A stretch of 64,000 bases of DNA, from the NCBI GenBank assembly GCA_913048435.1, contig CAJWWC010000004.1, forward strand, positions 1-64,000, written 5' to 3'. The position numbers were made by a program, and so were the translations under genes. The stretch is from an uncultured Flavobacteriales bacterium. Lineage in GTDB: Bacteria > Bacteroidota > Bacteroidia > Flavobacteriales > UBA7312. The notes under the pieces are model-generated. The model was not told the origin of the DNA and did not search any database. It worked only from the letters and a program-made list of their open reading frames with translations. This document shows positions 8,321-17,541 of this stretch, piece after piece (position 1 is the first letter of the stretch; every line of letters begins with the position of its first letter).

Positions 8321-10078
8321 ATGCTCAAATTCCTTAAAAGCGTATTAAAATCTGTTTTAGTTACACTAATCTCTTTTTTTATCATTGTTTTAATTTTCAT
8401 AGGTATTGGTGTCTCTTCAAGTATTGAAGAAGTTGAGAAAATCAAAGAAAACAGCCTATTAGAGATAAGTCTTTCTGAAAAAATAATTGATAGAACATCA
8501 GAATTTAATTTTGATTTTGGCTCTTTGAATAATGAATCGTCTTCCGTGGGCTTAGACGACATCTTAAAGTCCATTGATAAAGCTAAATATGATGACAATA
8601 TTAAAGGGATTTACCTGAATACAGATATTGTCAACGCCAGTATGGCAACATTAGAAGAAATTCGTGACAAGTTACAAGAGTTTAAAGACTCTACAGATAA
8701 ATTTATTCTATCATACAGCGAAATATATTCTCAAAAAGCAATTTATATTTCTTCTGTGTCTGATAAAATTTACATTCATCCAGAAGGCTTTTTAGAATTC
8801 AAAGGAATTAGCTACGAGGGTATGTTTTTCAAAAAAGCCTTAGAGAAATTGGAAGTAGAGCCACAAATTATACGACACGGAAAATTCAAAAGTGCAGTCG
8901 AGCCATTTATGCTTGACAAGATGAGCGATTCTAATAGAGAGCAAGTTCAACGCTTTATCAGTTCAATTTGGGAAGATGTAAAATTAGGGGTTTCCGATGG
9001 TAGAAATCTGTCTGATGAAGAATTGAATAATATAGCAGAAAATTTCTTGGTACAGTCAGCAAAAGATGCTGTTGACTACAAATTAGCTGATGCCATACAA
9101 TATCAGGATCAAGTTGATGATTCATTGAGAAAAAAATTAAATCTTGAAAGTGATACAAAAATTGAAAAAATATCACTCAAAGAATACGCTAATGTACCAC
9201 TTAGTAAAAAGAAAAAGTTCTCAAAAGATAAGATAGCTGTTATTTTTGCACAAGGTACTATCAATAGTGGTGAAGGAGACAATGAAAATATTGGCTCAGA
9301 AACAACCTCAAAAGCTATTCGTAAAGCTAGAAAAGACAAAAAAATTAAAGCCATTGTACTAAGAGTAAATTCCCCTGGTGGTAGTGCCTTGGCGTCTGAA
9401 ACTATTCTCAGAGAAATGGAGTTAGCTAAAGAGGTAAAGCCTGTTGTTGTATCTATGGGAGATGTTGCAGCTTCTGGCGGCTACTACATAGCATGTAAGG
9501 CCGATACCATAGTTGCCAACCGTACAACTATTACTGGCTCTATCGGCGTATTTGGTGTCTTGATGAATCTTGAAAAAATGATGAAAAATAAGTTAGGCAT
9601 TACTACAGACAGAGTAAAAACCAATCAGTTTGCTGACTTAGCCTCACCAACACGTGCGTTAAATGAATCCGAACGAGCTATCATACAAAATCAGGTAGAG
9701 ATGATTTATGATAAATTTATTACACACGTTTCAGAGGGAAGGAATATGACTAAGAAAGAAGTTGACTCTATTGGTCAAGGAAGGGTATGGACAGGCAAAG
9801 ATGCTATTGATTTAGGTTTAGTAGATGTTTTAGGAGGTATGGAAGATGCTATTACTATTGCTGCTGATATGGCCAAGCTAGAATCATACAGAATCACTAA
9901 ATTACCAATCGAAAAAAATCCTTTTAAAAAAATCATTGAAGATTTAGGTGGTCAAGTAAGAAGTAGCGTTATCAAAAATGAACTTGGTGAAAGCTATTTA
10001 TACTATCAAAAGTTCAACGAATTGATGAATATGGATAAAATACAAATGCGTATGCCTCATCAATTTGAAATTTACTAA
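8321..10078 (+). CDS. sppA: Signal peptide peptidase SppA, 67K type
   Basis: 585 residues, the long tandem-domain form. SppA is a membrane-anchored serine protease that degrades cleaved signal peptides. An N-terminal transmembrane anchor (about residues 8-30, VLVTLISFFIIVLIFIGIG) is followed by two S49 peptidase repeats. The Ser/Lys dyad is visible: Lys190 in GKFKSAVEPF in the first half and Ser385 in VAASGGYYIA in the second. The core IVLRVNSPGGSALASE binds substrate. The start is the ATG at 8321; an in-frame TTG eight codons upstream falls inside the promoter motif. It is divergent from folK, and the queuosine-precursor transporter follows 14 bases later. Confidence 0.95.
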   Translation: MLKFLKSVLKSVLVTLISFFIIVLIFIGIGVSSSIEEVEKIKENSLLEISLSEKIIDRTSEFNFDFGSLNNESSSVGLDDILKSIDKAKYDDNIKGIYLNTDIVNASMATLEEIRDKLQEFKDSTDKFILSYSEIYSQKAIYISSVSDKIYIHPEGFLEFKGISYEGMFFKKALEKLEVEPQIIRHGKFKSAVEPFMLDKMSDSNREQVQRFISSIWEDVKLGVSDGRNLSDEELNNIAENFLVQSAKDAVDYKLADAIQYQDQVDDSLRKKLNLESDTKIEKISLKEYANVPLSKKKKFSKDKIAVIFAQGTINSGEGDNENIGSETTSKAIRKARKDKKIKAIVLRVNSPGGSALASETILREMELAKEVKPVVVSMGDVAASGGYYIACKADTIVANRTTITGSIGVFGVLMNLEKMMKNKLGITTDRVKTNQFADLASPTRALNESERAIIQNQVEMIYDKFITHVSEGRNMTKKEVDSIGQGRVWTGKDAIDLGLVDVLGGMEDAITIAADMAKLESYRITKLPIEKNPFKKIIEDLGGQVRSSVIKNELGESYLYYQKFNELMNMDKIQMRMPHQFEIY

Positions 10079-10092
10079 TCAAACATTCTTAT

Positions 10093-10767
10093 TTGAAATC
10101 TCAGGCACAATCACTTTTCCTTATACTTAGCGGTCTTTTTATTGCCGCTCTAGTATGCTGTAATCTGATTTTTCAAAAATTTTTTACGTGGTCTCCATTT
10201 GGCATTTATACCTTTGAGATATCTGCAGGTATCATTCCCTACCCCATCACCTTTTTAGTGACGGATATAATTTCTGAAATATATGGTAGAAAGAAAGCCA
10301 ACTCTGTAGTTTTATCAGGCTTATTTGCTAGTATTTTTGTTCTTGGTATAGTCATGGTTGCAAATAGCGTACAAGCGACAGAATGGTCGCCAGTAAATGA
10401 TACAACTTTTTCCAATGTTTTTGGACTAACTGGCATAGCAGTTGGCGCATCAATGTTAGCTTATCTTCTGGCTCAATTCATAGACATTAGAGTATTTCAT
10501 TTTTGGAAAAAACTAACGAATGGCAAACACCTATGGCTAAGAAATAATGCATCAACCTTTAGTTCTCAACTGGTTGATACTGCGACAGTATTAGTACTAT
10601 TGTGTTTGGCTGGTGGTATTGCTTGGGATAAATTTTGGGTCTTATTATTGAATGGATTTCTGTTTAAAGTAATAATGGCATTAATTGACACTCCTATTCT
10701 CTACCTTGTAATAAATTTGATAAGAAAGAGATTTAGGCTCCAAGTTGGTGAAGAAATTGAGATTTAA
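10093..10767 (+). CDS. Queuosine precursor transporter, YhhQ family
   Basis: 224 residues with about six hydrophobic segments. YhhQ (VUT family) carriers import queuosine precursors such as preQ0/preQ1 or queuine for tRNA modification. Family features visible are the early IYTFEISAGIIPYPITFLVTDIISEIYG block, which is the hallmark, and SSQLVDTATVLVLLCLAGG in the fourth quarter. The start is a TTG at 10093 (MKSQAQSLF); no ATG is available before the first membrane segment. The stop overlaps the convergent DUF2797 stop by 4 bases. It is probably read through from sppA, since no promoter motif is seen. Confidence 0.88.
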   Translation: MKSQAQSLFLILSGLFIAALVCCNLIFQKFFTWSPFGIYTFEISAGIIPYPITFLVTDIISEIYGRKKANSVVLSGLFASIFVLGIVMVANSVQATEWSPVNDTTFSNVFGLTGIAVGASMLAYLLAQFIDIRVFHFWKKLTNGKHLWLRNNASTFSSQLVDTATVLVLLCLAGGIAWDKFWVLLLNGFLFKVIMALIDTPILYLVINLIRKRFRLQVGEEIEI

Positions 10768-11561
10768 TACTCGATACTTACCACATAACCTTGATGTTTT
10801 CTAATATTTAATACATTCAAATAATCAAACATCAAATATTGACCTTTTATCCCTGTCAAAGTACCTTCTACTACGCTTAGCTTATCAAAGCTCATACTCT
10901 TTACTTTTTTAGGATATTCAAGAACAGGATAATTCAAATCTAGTAATTGAGAATCATTCACCACATATTGTTTTAACTCTGAAGGTAAAAAACTTTTCAT
11001 TTCTTCTTTAAGTGCGATTAAGTCAACACTTGTATTGATTTCATTTTTCAACATTTTTTGCCAATGCGTTTTGTCGGCGATAAAATCCTTTAATGTTACC
11101 TCAATAACACCTGCTAAATAACGATTTGGTGTTTCTGCCAATATTATAGTCTGCACAGCACCTTGGTCAATCCAACGTGTTGGGATTTGAGGCTTTCTAG
11201 TGATACCCACTTTAGCATTAGCAGTTAAGGCAAGGTATACGATTTGTGGAGTTAAATGGTATTTCTTTTCCCATTCCATATCCCTACCTATTCCCAAATG
11301 TGCTTGACACCTTTCTGGGTGTATGATACATTCTGATGCTAATGGAGAGGACTGAAAACATGGATAGCACAGGCCTTGATTAAATGATTTGTAAGTCTTA
11401 GAACCACAATTGGTGCAAAAAATTTGATTTTCAAAATTAAATCTAACGGGCTTATTTATCAGTGAATTCATTTCAACACTTTTACTACCTATGGGTAAGT
11501 AATACTTGATAGGTTGTGAAATTTCCGATTTCATTTTTAACAAAGAACCTGTTATTTTCAT
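10764..11561 (-). CDS. DUF2797 protein, GIY-YIG-like with zinc cysteines
   Basis: 265 residues. The N-terminal third has paired cysteines, CTNCG...LCYPC and ECIIHPERCQAH, looking like zinc sites. The block VYLALTANAKVGITR followed by ...TRWIDQGA resembles the GIY-YIG nuclease fold, in which VY and KVG(I/K)T plus a downstream Arg line the active site. DUF2797 is a conserved Bacteroidota/actinobacterial family without a settled function. No accessory partners are adjacent, and the gene is convergent with the yhhQ-like gene. A role in nucleic acid binding or cleavage is inference only. Confidence 0.8.
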   Translation of the reverse strand: MKITGSLLKMKSEISQPIKYYLPIGSKSVEMNSLINKPVRFNFENQIFCTNCGSKTYKSFNQGLCYPCFQSSPLASECIIHPERCQAHLGIGRDMEWEKKYHLTPQIVYLALTANAKVGITRKPQIPTRWIDQGAVQTIILAETPNRYLAGVIEVTLKDFIADKTHWQKMLKNEINTSVDLIALKEEMKSFLPSELKQYVVNDSQLLDLNYPVLEYPKKVKSMSFDKLSVVEGTLTGIKGQYLMFDYLNVLNIRKHQGYVVSIEY

Positions 11562-11606
11562 TTCAAAATAGTATTTTTAAATTCGAATTTTCCCTGAGTA
11601 CAAGAT

Positions 11607-13118
11607 ATGATATTTTCTATAAAGAATACTCTAATGTCGTGGGTAATGCGAAAACGCATTCATCAAATAGAACTCTTTGTAAAATACCCTCATGATGTAC
11701 AAAAAGATTGGTTAGAAAGTCTAGTTAGTACAGCACAATTCACCGAATTTGGAAAAAAATATCACTTTGATGAAATAAGTTCCTACTCTACTTTTAGAGA
11801 AAGAGTCCCTTTGTCAAATTACAAGGATTTATCACCATTTATTGAAAGATTAAGAAAAGGAGAAGAAAACATATTATGGCCAACCGAAAGTAAATGGTTT
11901 GCGAAATCTTCAGGTACAAGTGGTCAGAGAAGTAAATATATTCCAGTTACTAAGGAATCCCTCAAAGATTGTCATTTTAAAGGAGGGAAAGATATGCTAT
12001 CGCTTTACTGCTATAATTATCCTGAAACTCAAGTCTTCAACGGTAAAAGTGTTATAATGGGAGGCAGCCACGAACCCTCTCTTAGCACTAATAAAAAGGA
12101 TGGCGATTTGTCAGCTATTATAGTTGATAATCTTCCTTTTTGGGTAAATATTCACCAAACCCCCAATAAGGATATTCGTTTAATGAATGACTTTGAGAAG
12201 AAGATACAACAAATGGCAATTATTACTGCCGAAGAAGATGTCAGAACAATTTCAGGTGTACCCTCATGGATGCTTGTATTATTCCAAAAAATTCTAGAAG
12301 TCAAAAGAGTAGAAAACATCAGTCAAGTTTGGCCAAACCTTGAGCTTTATATGCATGGAGGAGTGAATTTTACGCCCTATAAAAATCAATTTGAAAAGTT
12401 GATAACTAATGGTGTCAATTATTTAGAAACCTACAATGCATCTGAAGGATTTTTCGGTATACAAGACCAAAAGAATAGCGAGGAAATGTTGCTCATGCTA
12501 GACTATGGAATTTTTTATGAATTTATTCCTAAAGAAGAAATTGATAAACAAGAGGCCATACCACTTTGGCAAGTAGAAATAGGAAAAACTTATGCTATGG
12601 TTATTTCCACTAATGCGGGACTATGGCGATATATTATTGGCGATACTGTTGTTTTCACTTGTGTAAGCCCATACAGAATAAAAATAAATGGTAGAATTGG
12701 ACAATTCATAAATGCTTTTGGAGAAGAACTTGTGATATCTGATGCTGAGACAGCAATACAAATTGCTTGTAAGAAAACTCATGCTAATGTTAATGAATAT
12801 ACGGCTGGACCTAAATATATGACAGATTCGAATCTAGCAGTTCACGAATGGATTTTTGAATTCAACAACAGACCAAATGACATTAATGATTTTATAAAAA
12901 TACTAGATGAAAATCTGAAGAAACTAAATTCTGACTACGCAGCAAAAAGAAATAAAAATTTAGCTTTACAAAAACCTATCCTTCATGTAGTGCCATCAGG
13001 ATTTTTCTATAAATGGATGAAATCTCAAGATAAGTTAGGTCGTCAATTTAAGGTTCCAAGACTATCTAATAATAGAAATCATTTGGAATCCATTTTTAAA
13101 TTATTAAAAAAATTATGA
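11607..13118 (+). CDS. GH3 auxin-responsive promoter family protein (acyl-adenylate enzyme)
   Basis: 503 residues, full family length. Plant GH3 enzymes adenylate a carboxylic acid (for example auxin or jasmonate) and couple it to an amino acid; bacterial members are common in Bacteroidota but their substrates are mostly unknown. ANL-type motifs are visible: ATP loop SSGTSGQRSKYIPVT (about residues 106-120), YNASEGFFG, and the TNAGLWRYIIGDTVVF motif that binds the adenylate. A C-terminal cap follows. The start ATG at 11607 is divergent from DUF2797. The second deoxynucleoside kinase gene follows 43 bases downstream and may share the transcript. Confidence 0.9.
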   Translation: MIFSIKNTLMSWVMRKRIHQIELFVKYPHDVQKDWLESLVSTAQFTEFGKKYHFDEISSYSTFRERVPLSNYKDLSPFIERLRKGEENILWPTESKWFAKSSGTSGQRSKYIPVTKESLKDCHFKGGKDMLSLYCYNYPETQVFNGKSVIMGGSHEPSLSTNKKDGDLSAIIVDNLPFWVNIHQTPNKDIRLMNDFEKKIQQMAIITAEEDVRTISGVPSWMLVLFQKILEVKRVENISQVWPNLELYMHGGVNFTPYKNQFEKLITNGVNYLETYNASEGFFGIQDQKNSEEMLLMLDYGIFYEFIPKEEIDKQEAIPLWQVEIGKTYAMVISTNAGLWRYIIGDTVVFTCVSPYRIKINGRIGQFINAFGEELVISDAETAIQIACKKTHANVNEYTAGPKYMTDSNLAVHEWIFEFNNRPNDINDFIKILDENLKKLNSDYAAKRNKNLALQKPILHVVPSGFFYKWMKSQDKLGRQFKVPRLSNNRNHLESIFKLLKKL

Positions 13119-13161
13119 TTTATTATAATTTAATTTAATTTAGTGCCAAAATAAACATATC

Positions 13162-13776
13162 ATGCATATAGCAATAGCGGGAAATATAGGATCTGGAAAA
13201 ACTACACTAACTACATTGTTATCAAAAAACTATGGCTGGGAACCTCAATTTGAAGATGTTGATGACAATCCATATCTAAATGACTTCTACAAAGACATGC
13301 AACGTTGGTCATTTAACCTACAAATTTATTTTTTAAACAGTAGATTCAGTCAGGTACAAAAAATACACAAAGAAGGTAAGGATGTTATACAAGACAGAAC
13401 AATGTACGAAGATGCACATATTTTTGCCCCTAACTTACATGCAATGGGATTAATGAGTTCAAGAGATTTTGAAAACTACCAAAATCTTTTTAAACTCATG
13501 AATATATTTATTCCTGCTCCTGATCTTTTAATTTATCTGCGTTCATCTGTTGCTAATCTAGTTGAACAAATTCAAAAAAGAGGAAGAGATTATGAAAATT
13601 CAATTCGTATTGATTATTTGTCAAGATTAAATGAGCGTTATGAAGCTTGGATATCTTCTTACGATCATGGAAAACTATTAATAATTGATGTTGATAACCT
13701 TGATTATCAAAATAACAAAAAAGATTTAGAAGCTATAATTGATAAAATTGATAACAAAATTAAAGATCTGAAATAA
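13162..13776 (+). CDS. Deoxynucleoside kinase family protein (second copy)
   Basis: 204 residues. The P-loop GNIGSGKTTL is at residues 7-16, the substrate-site region is PQFEDVDDNPYLNDFY, the DR motif QDRTMYEDAHIFA is canonical, and the lid is QKRGRDYE. Unlike the kinase at 7123-7755, this copy retains the usual Asp-Arg-Thr/Ser motif, so it is the better candidate for a typical dNK. Together the two copies suggest separate purine and pyrimidine deoxynucleoside specificities, as known for dAK/dGK pairs elsewhere, but this is inference. A terminator hairpin lies immediately downstream. Confidence 0.9.
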   Translation: MHIAIAGNIGSGKTTLTTLLSKNYGWEPQFEDVDDNPYLNDFYKDMQRWSFNLQIYFLNSRFSQVQKIHKEGKDVIQDRTMYEDAHIFAPNLHAMGLMSSRDFENYQNLFKLMNIFIPAPDLLIYLRSSVANLVEQIQKRGRDYENSIRIDYLSRLNERYEAWISSYDHGKLLIIDVDNLDYQNNKKDLEAIIDKIDNKIKDLK

Positions 13777-13780
13777 ATCA

Positions 13781-13806
13781 AAAAAAACCCAGAAAAATCT
13801 GGGTTT
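13781..13806. terminator. Bidirectional rho-independent terminator
   Basis: AAACCCAGA / TCTGGGTTT form a 9-bp stem with a 4-base loop (13785-13806), flanked by A7 on the left. It gives a good T-run for the minus-strand hppA message and a weaker AT-rich tail for the plus-strand kinase message. It sits between the two convergent stops. Confidence 0.8.
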
Positions 13807-13834
13807 ATAACTTTTTATTACTATTCAAAAAATA

Positions 13835-16357
13835 TTATTTAATTTCTATAATCCCCATTATATTTTCTCCATCTAAATAAAATCTGAAAACAACAGGAAC
13901 TGTTTCATTTTCATCTATTAAGTCACCTTTCGCAAAAAATTCTTTAGATGTTTTCTTGAGCTGAATATTATTTGAATAGAAATTTAACTCGTTAGATGAA
14001 ACAAAACCAGCCTCATTTGATACTTGATTTTTGAAAAGATTTGTATGCATAGACAATGAAATAGATTTAATTTCATCGTTTTCAACCAAATACTTGGCTT
14101 TAGATTGAAATTCGGTTTTGTTTTGATTATTAACAAGAGTTATTTTGCCCTCTGCATAGTTAGCACCATCTAAATCAAATGTAATTTTATCATTTGTATT
14201 TTTCATGTAATTATTATCTAAATTCATGGAAATAGAAGGTGCTATTACAAGAGCAACAACTGACATTAGTTTCAATAATATGTTCAATGAAGGGCCTGAA
14301 GTATCTTTAAAAGGATCACCGACTGTATCACCTACAACGGCAGCTTTGTGCGCCTCAGTTCCTTTCTTACCTTGTTCTTCTATCATTTTCTTTGCGTTAT
14401 CCCAAGCACCACCAGCGTTAGACTGAAAGATTGCCATAAGTACACCACATGTAGTAACACCTGCTAAAAGACCTCCTAACATTTCTGCACCACCAATAAA
14501 TCCAATTAGAACAGGTACTATAATTGCTAGCAGTCCTGGAAGAACCATTTCTTTAATAGAGGCTTGAGTAGAAATTTCTACACATTTATCGTACTCAGCA
14601 ACACCATCAGCAGCGTCAAATATTTTTCTATCTGCAGCAGTAGCTTTTGACATGTCTGAATTGTTTTTACGCATAACCTCTAAAGCAGCTTTTAAAGCAG
14701 GAATATCTCTAAATTGTCTTCTTACTTCTTCAATCATGGCCATAGCGGCACGACCTACTGCATTCATAGACAATGCAGAGAATACAAATGGTAACATACC
14801 ACCTATTAGTAAACCAGCCATTATATCTGGTCTAGAAACATCAATAGCAGTTACGTTAGCAGTCTTCATAAAAGCTGCAAATAAAGCTAAGGCAGTTAGT
14901 GCAGCGGAAGCTATAGCAAAACCTTTACCAATTGCAGCAGTAGTATTTCCTACAGCATCTAATTTATCTGTTTTTTCTCTTACTTTAGGCTCTAACTCTG
15001 CCATCTCAGCAATACCACCTGCATTGTCAGAAATAGGGCCGTAAGCATCCACAGCTAATTGAATACCTGTATTTGCTAGCATACCAACTGCAGCTATAGC
15101 AATACCATATAGACCAGCGAATTTGTGGGATATAATTATAGCAGCAGATATTAAGATTATTGGAATAGCAGTTGACATCATGCCAACACCTAATCCAGAA
15201 ATAATATTGGTTGCAGAACCCGTTTCTGATTGATCGACAATAGATTTGACAGGTTTAGTTCCAGTTCCCGTATAGTATTCAGTTACTTTTCCGACTGCTA
15301 AACCAGCAACAAGACCAGCAATAGTAGCCCAAAACACTCCATTAGAAGTGTAATGCATACCACTTTCAACCCAAGATTCTGGAAGCATTGCTTGGATAAT
15401 AAACCAAGATGCTATTAACATTAAAGCTGCAGAACCAAACTCTCCAATATTTAGAGCACTTTGAGGTGAACCACCATCTTTAACTTTGACAAAAAATGTA
15501 CCAACAATTGACATAATGATACCAATGGCAGCTAAAGCTAATGGAAGATAAACAGCACCTAAACCATCAAACTGCGATTGAAATTCTGGTAATGTTGCGT
15601 AAACAGCACCCAACACCATAGTACCAATTATAGAACCTACGTAAGATTCAAAAAGGTCAGCACCCATACCTGCAACATCACCTACATTATCTCCCACGTT
15701 ATCTGCAATAGTTGCAGGATTTAAAGGGTGATCCTCAGGGATACCAGCTTCAACCTTACCTACAAGGTCGGCACCAACATCGGCAGCTTTGGTGTAAATA
15801 CCACCACCTACACGAGCAAATAGTGCAATAGAAGATGCTCCAAGAGAAAAACCTGAAAGTACGTTTAATACCTCACCTATTTCCCAACCTTGACCACTGT
15901 ATAAAATGAATAGTGAGCTAAGTCCTAAAACACCAAGACCAACAACACCTAATCCCATAACTGCACCACCTGCGAAAGCTACCTCCAATGCAGCTCCAAG
16001 TGATTTTCTAGCAGCATTGGTTGTTCTTACGTTGGCTTTTGTCGCCACACGCATACCAATAAATCCAGCTAACGCAGAACAAATTGCACCGACAATAAAT
16101 GAAACTGCAACCATTCCGTTTGAGCCTTCTTCACTACTTCCTTTGAAGTAAAGTAAAACAGCTACTGCCAATACAAAAATTGATAAGATTTTGTATTCAG
16201 CTTTCAAGAATGACATTGCACCATCAGCGATATTTTTTGCAATTCTTGACATCTTTTCAGTACCTTCTTCTTGCTTAGAAACCCAAGCATTTTTCCAGAA
16301 TACGAAGCCTAAAGCTAAAACACCGAAAAGAGGTAAAAAGTCTACAATCATTTTCAT
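13835..16357 (-). CDS. hppA: Membrane-bound proton/sodium pyrophosphatase with C-terminal extension
   Basis: 840 residues. It hydrolyses pyrophosphate and pumps H+ and/or Na+ across the inner membrane through about 16 helices. The catalytic loop [19 protein letters not shown] and the Asp-rich [13 protein letters not shown] are intact, as is the C-terminal [28 protein letters not shown] carries Ala where K+-independent enzymes have Lys, so a K+-dependent type is expected; H+ versus Na+ is not decidable here. After the last helix ([17 protein letters not shown]) about 120 hydrophilic residues follow that are absent from most family members; they should face the periplasm. The start ATG at 16357 is kept ([12 protein letters not shown]); the ATG two codons later is possible. 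pdhB is 44 bases upstream. Confidence 0.95.
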   Translation of the reverse strand: MKMIVDFLPLFGVLALGFVFWKNAWVSKQEEGTEKMSRIAKNIADGAMSFLKAEYKILSIFVLAVAVLLYFKGSSEEGSNGMVAVSFIVGAICSALAGFIGMRVATKANVRTTNAARKSLGAALEVAFAGGAVMGLGVVGLGVLGLSSLFILYSGQGWEIGEVLNVLSGFSLGASSIALFARVGGGIYTKAADVGADLVGKVEAGIPEDHPLNPATIADNVGDNVGDVAGMGADLFESYVGSIIGTMVLGAVYATLPEFQSQFDGLGAVYLPLALAAIGIIMSIVGTFFVKVKDGGSPQSALNIGEFGSAALMLIASWFIIQAMLPESWVESGMHYTSNGVFWATIAGLVAGLAVGKVTEYYTGTGTKPVKSIVDQSETGSATNIISGLGVGMMSTAIPIILISAAIIISHKFAGLYGIAIAAVGMLANTGIQLAVDAYGPISDNAGGIAEMAELEPKVREKTDKLDAVGNTTAAIGKGFAIASAALTALALFAAFMKTANVTAIDVSRPDIMAGLLIGGMLPFVFSALSMNAVGRAAMAMIEEVRRQFRDIPALKAALEVMRKNNSDMSKATAADRKIFDAADGVAEYDKCVEISTQASIKEMVLPGLLAIIVPVLIGFIGGAEMLGGLLAGVTTCGVLMAIFQSNAGGAWDNAKKMIEEQGKKGTEAHKAAVVGDTVGDPFKDTSGPSLNILLKLMSVVALVIAPSISMNLDNNYMKNTNDKITFDLDGANYAEGKITLVNNQNKTEFQSKAKYLVENDEIKSISLSMHTNLFKNQVSNEAGFVSSNELNFYSNNIQLKKTSKEFFAKGDLIDENETVPVVFRFYLDGENIMGIIEIK

Positions 16358-16371
16358 AATTTGAAATTTTA

Positions 16372-16403
16372 GTTAATTTGATTAATTGTTAATTTGATTA
16401 ATT
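16372..16403. repeat. 16-bp perfect tandem duplication
   Basis: GTTAATTTGATTAATT occurs twice head to tail (16372-16387, 16388-16403) in the 44-base pdhB-hppA gap; the second copy runs into the pdhB stop codon. It appears to be a local slippage duplication without coding effect. Confidence 0.85.
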
Positions 16404-17382
16404 ATTTTGAATAAGTTACTTCTTTGACAGCTTCTATCAGCTTATCTTTGTTAGGTAAAAACGCCTCTACTAATGTAGGAGCATAAGCCATTGGAGTATC
16501 TAAACAAGTCACTCGTTTTATTGGAGCATCTAGAAAATCAAAAGCATCTTTTTGTATTTTGAAAGCAATTTCCGTTGCTATCGAACCTAAAGGCCAAGAC
16601 TCTTCTAAAACGACTAATCTATTAGTCTTTTTAACAGATTCTATAATACTGTTGTAATCTATAGGTCGAACCGTTCTTAAATCAATTACTTCTGCTTCAA
16701 TTCCATGTTCAGCCAATTCATCAGCAGCTTTATAGGCCTCTTTGATTATTTTACCAAAGGATACAATAGTCACATCATTACCTTTTCGTTTTACTTCTGC
16801 AACACCCATTGGGATAAGGTATTCACCCTCAGGCACTTGACCTTTATCGCCGTACATTTGTTCTGACTCCATGAAAATTACAGGATCGTTATCTCGGATA
16901 GCAGATTTTAACAATCCCTTTGCATCATAGGGATTGGAAGGAACAACAACTTTTAAACCTGGGCAATTTGCATACCAACTTTCAAATGCTTGAGAGTGAG
17001 TAGCTCCCAATTGACCGGCCGAGGCAGTAGGCCCTCTGAATACAATCGGTACAGGAAATTGACCCCCTGACATTTGTCGCATTTTGGCAGCGTTACTAAT
17101 AATTTGATCGATAGCAACAAGAGAGAAGTTAAAAGTCATAAATTCTATTATTGGCCTCAAACCGTTCATAGCAGAACCAACACCTACACCTGCAAATCCT
17201 AACTCAGAAATCGGGGTATCAATTACACGCTTTTCTCCAAATTCATCTAACATTCCCTTAGATGCTTTGTATGCACCATTATACTCTGCAACTTCTTCTC
17301 CCATCAGGTAAATGCTAGAATCTCTACGCATTTCTTCACTCATAGCTTCACAAACAGCCTCTCTAAATTGGATTTCTCTCAT
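16402..17382 (-). CDS. pdhB: Pyruvate dehydrogenase E1 component, beta subunit
   Basis: 326 residues. The E1 beta subunit pairs with the alpha subunit to decarboxylate pyruvate with thiamine diphosphate. Typical features are MREIQFREAVCEAMSEEM at the start, the ThDP-contacting MGEEVAEYNGAYK (Glu), DTPISELGFAGVGVGSAMNG, FMTFNFS, HSQAFESWYANCPGLKVV, and the C-terminal LEESWPLGS. The ATG at 17382 is chosen because the longer frame from 17436 would include the promoter motif at 17408-17415 and adds 18 non-homologous residues. The alpha subunit is not in this window. The gene heads the pdhB-hppA minus-strand pair. Confidence 0.94.
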   Translation of the reverse strand: MREIQFREAVCEAMSEEMRRDSSIYLMGEEVAEYNGAYKASKGMLDEFGEKRVIDTPISELGFAGVGVGSAMNGLRPIIEFMTFNFSLVAIDQIISNAAKMRQMSGGQFPVPIVFRGPTASAGQLGATHSQAFESWYANCPGLKVVVPSNPYDAKGLLKSAIRDNDPVIFMESEQMYGDKGQVPEGEYLIPMGVAEVKRKGNDVTIVSFGKIIKEAYKAADELAEHGIEAEVIDLRTVRPIDYNSIIESVKKTNRLVVLEESWPLGSIATEIAFKIQKDAFDFLDAPIKRVTCLDTPMAYAPTLVEAFLPNKDKLIEAVKEVTYSK

Positions 17383-17407
17383 ATAATAATCGTAAATTAC
17401 AGGTTTG

Positions 17408-17437
17408 CAAAAATAACATTTTTTACAAATTAGCAAA
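17408..17437 (-). promoter_or_regulatory. Bacteroidota promoter for pdhB
   Basis: Minus-strand -7 element TATTTTTG (17415-17408), with a -33 TTTG (17437-17434) 18 bases upstream, matching the TTTG-N~19-TAnnTTTG consensus. The ATG is 25 bases beyond. Confidence 0.68.
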
Positions 17438-17480
17438 GAAGTTATTAACTATTAAAATCTTGTTAATTAATGTTAAATTC

Positions 17481-17513
17481 TTGCAAAATAATGCTTCAAA
17501 ATCCTTAGATTTG
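17481..17513 (+). promoter_or_regulatory. Bacteroidota promoter for the etfB operon
   Basis: -7 element TAGATTTG at 17506-17513, with a TTG at 17481-17483 (22-base spacer). The etfB ATG is 28 bases beyond. It is the only promoter motif I see ahead of the seven-gene run to 23919. Confidence 0.62.
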
Positions 17514-17541
17514 TTAAACATAACTAACAACAAAAATAACT

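Noticed and set aside
14652..15044. Long antisense frame (130 codons) inside hppA, and a similar one at 15906-16151
   Set aside because: They mirror the low-complexity Ala/Gly-rich hppA code on the other strand, and hppA motifs are intact.
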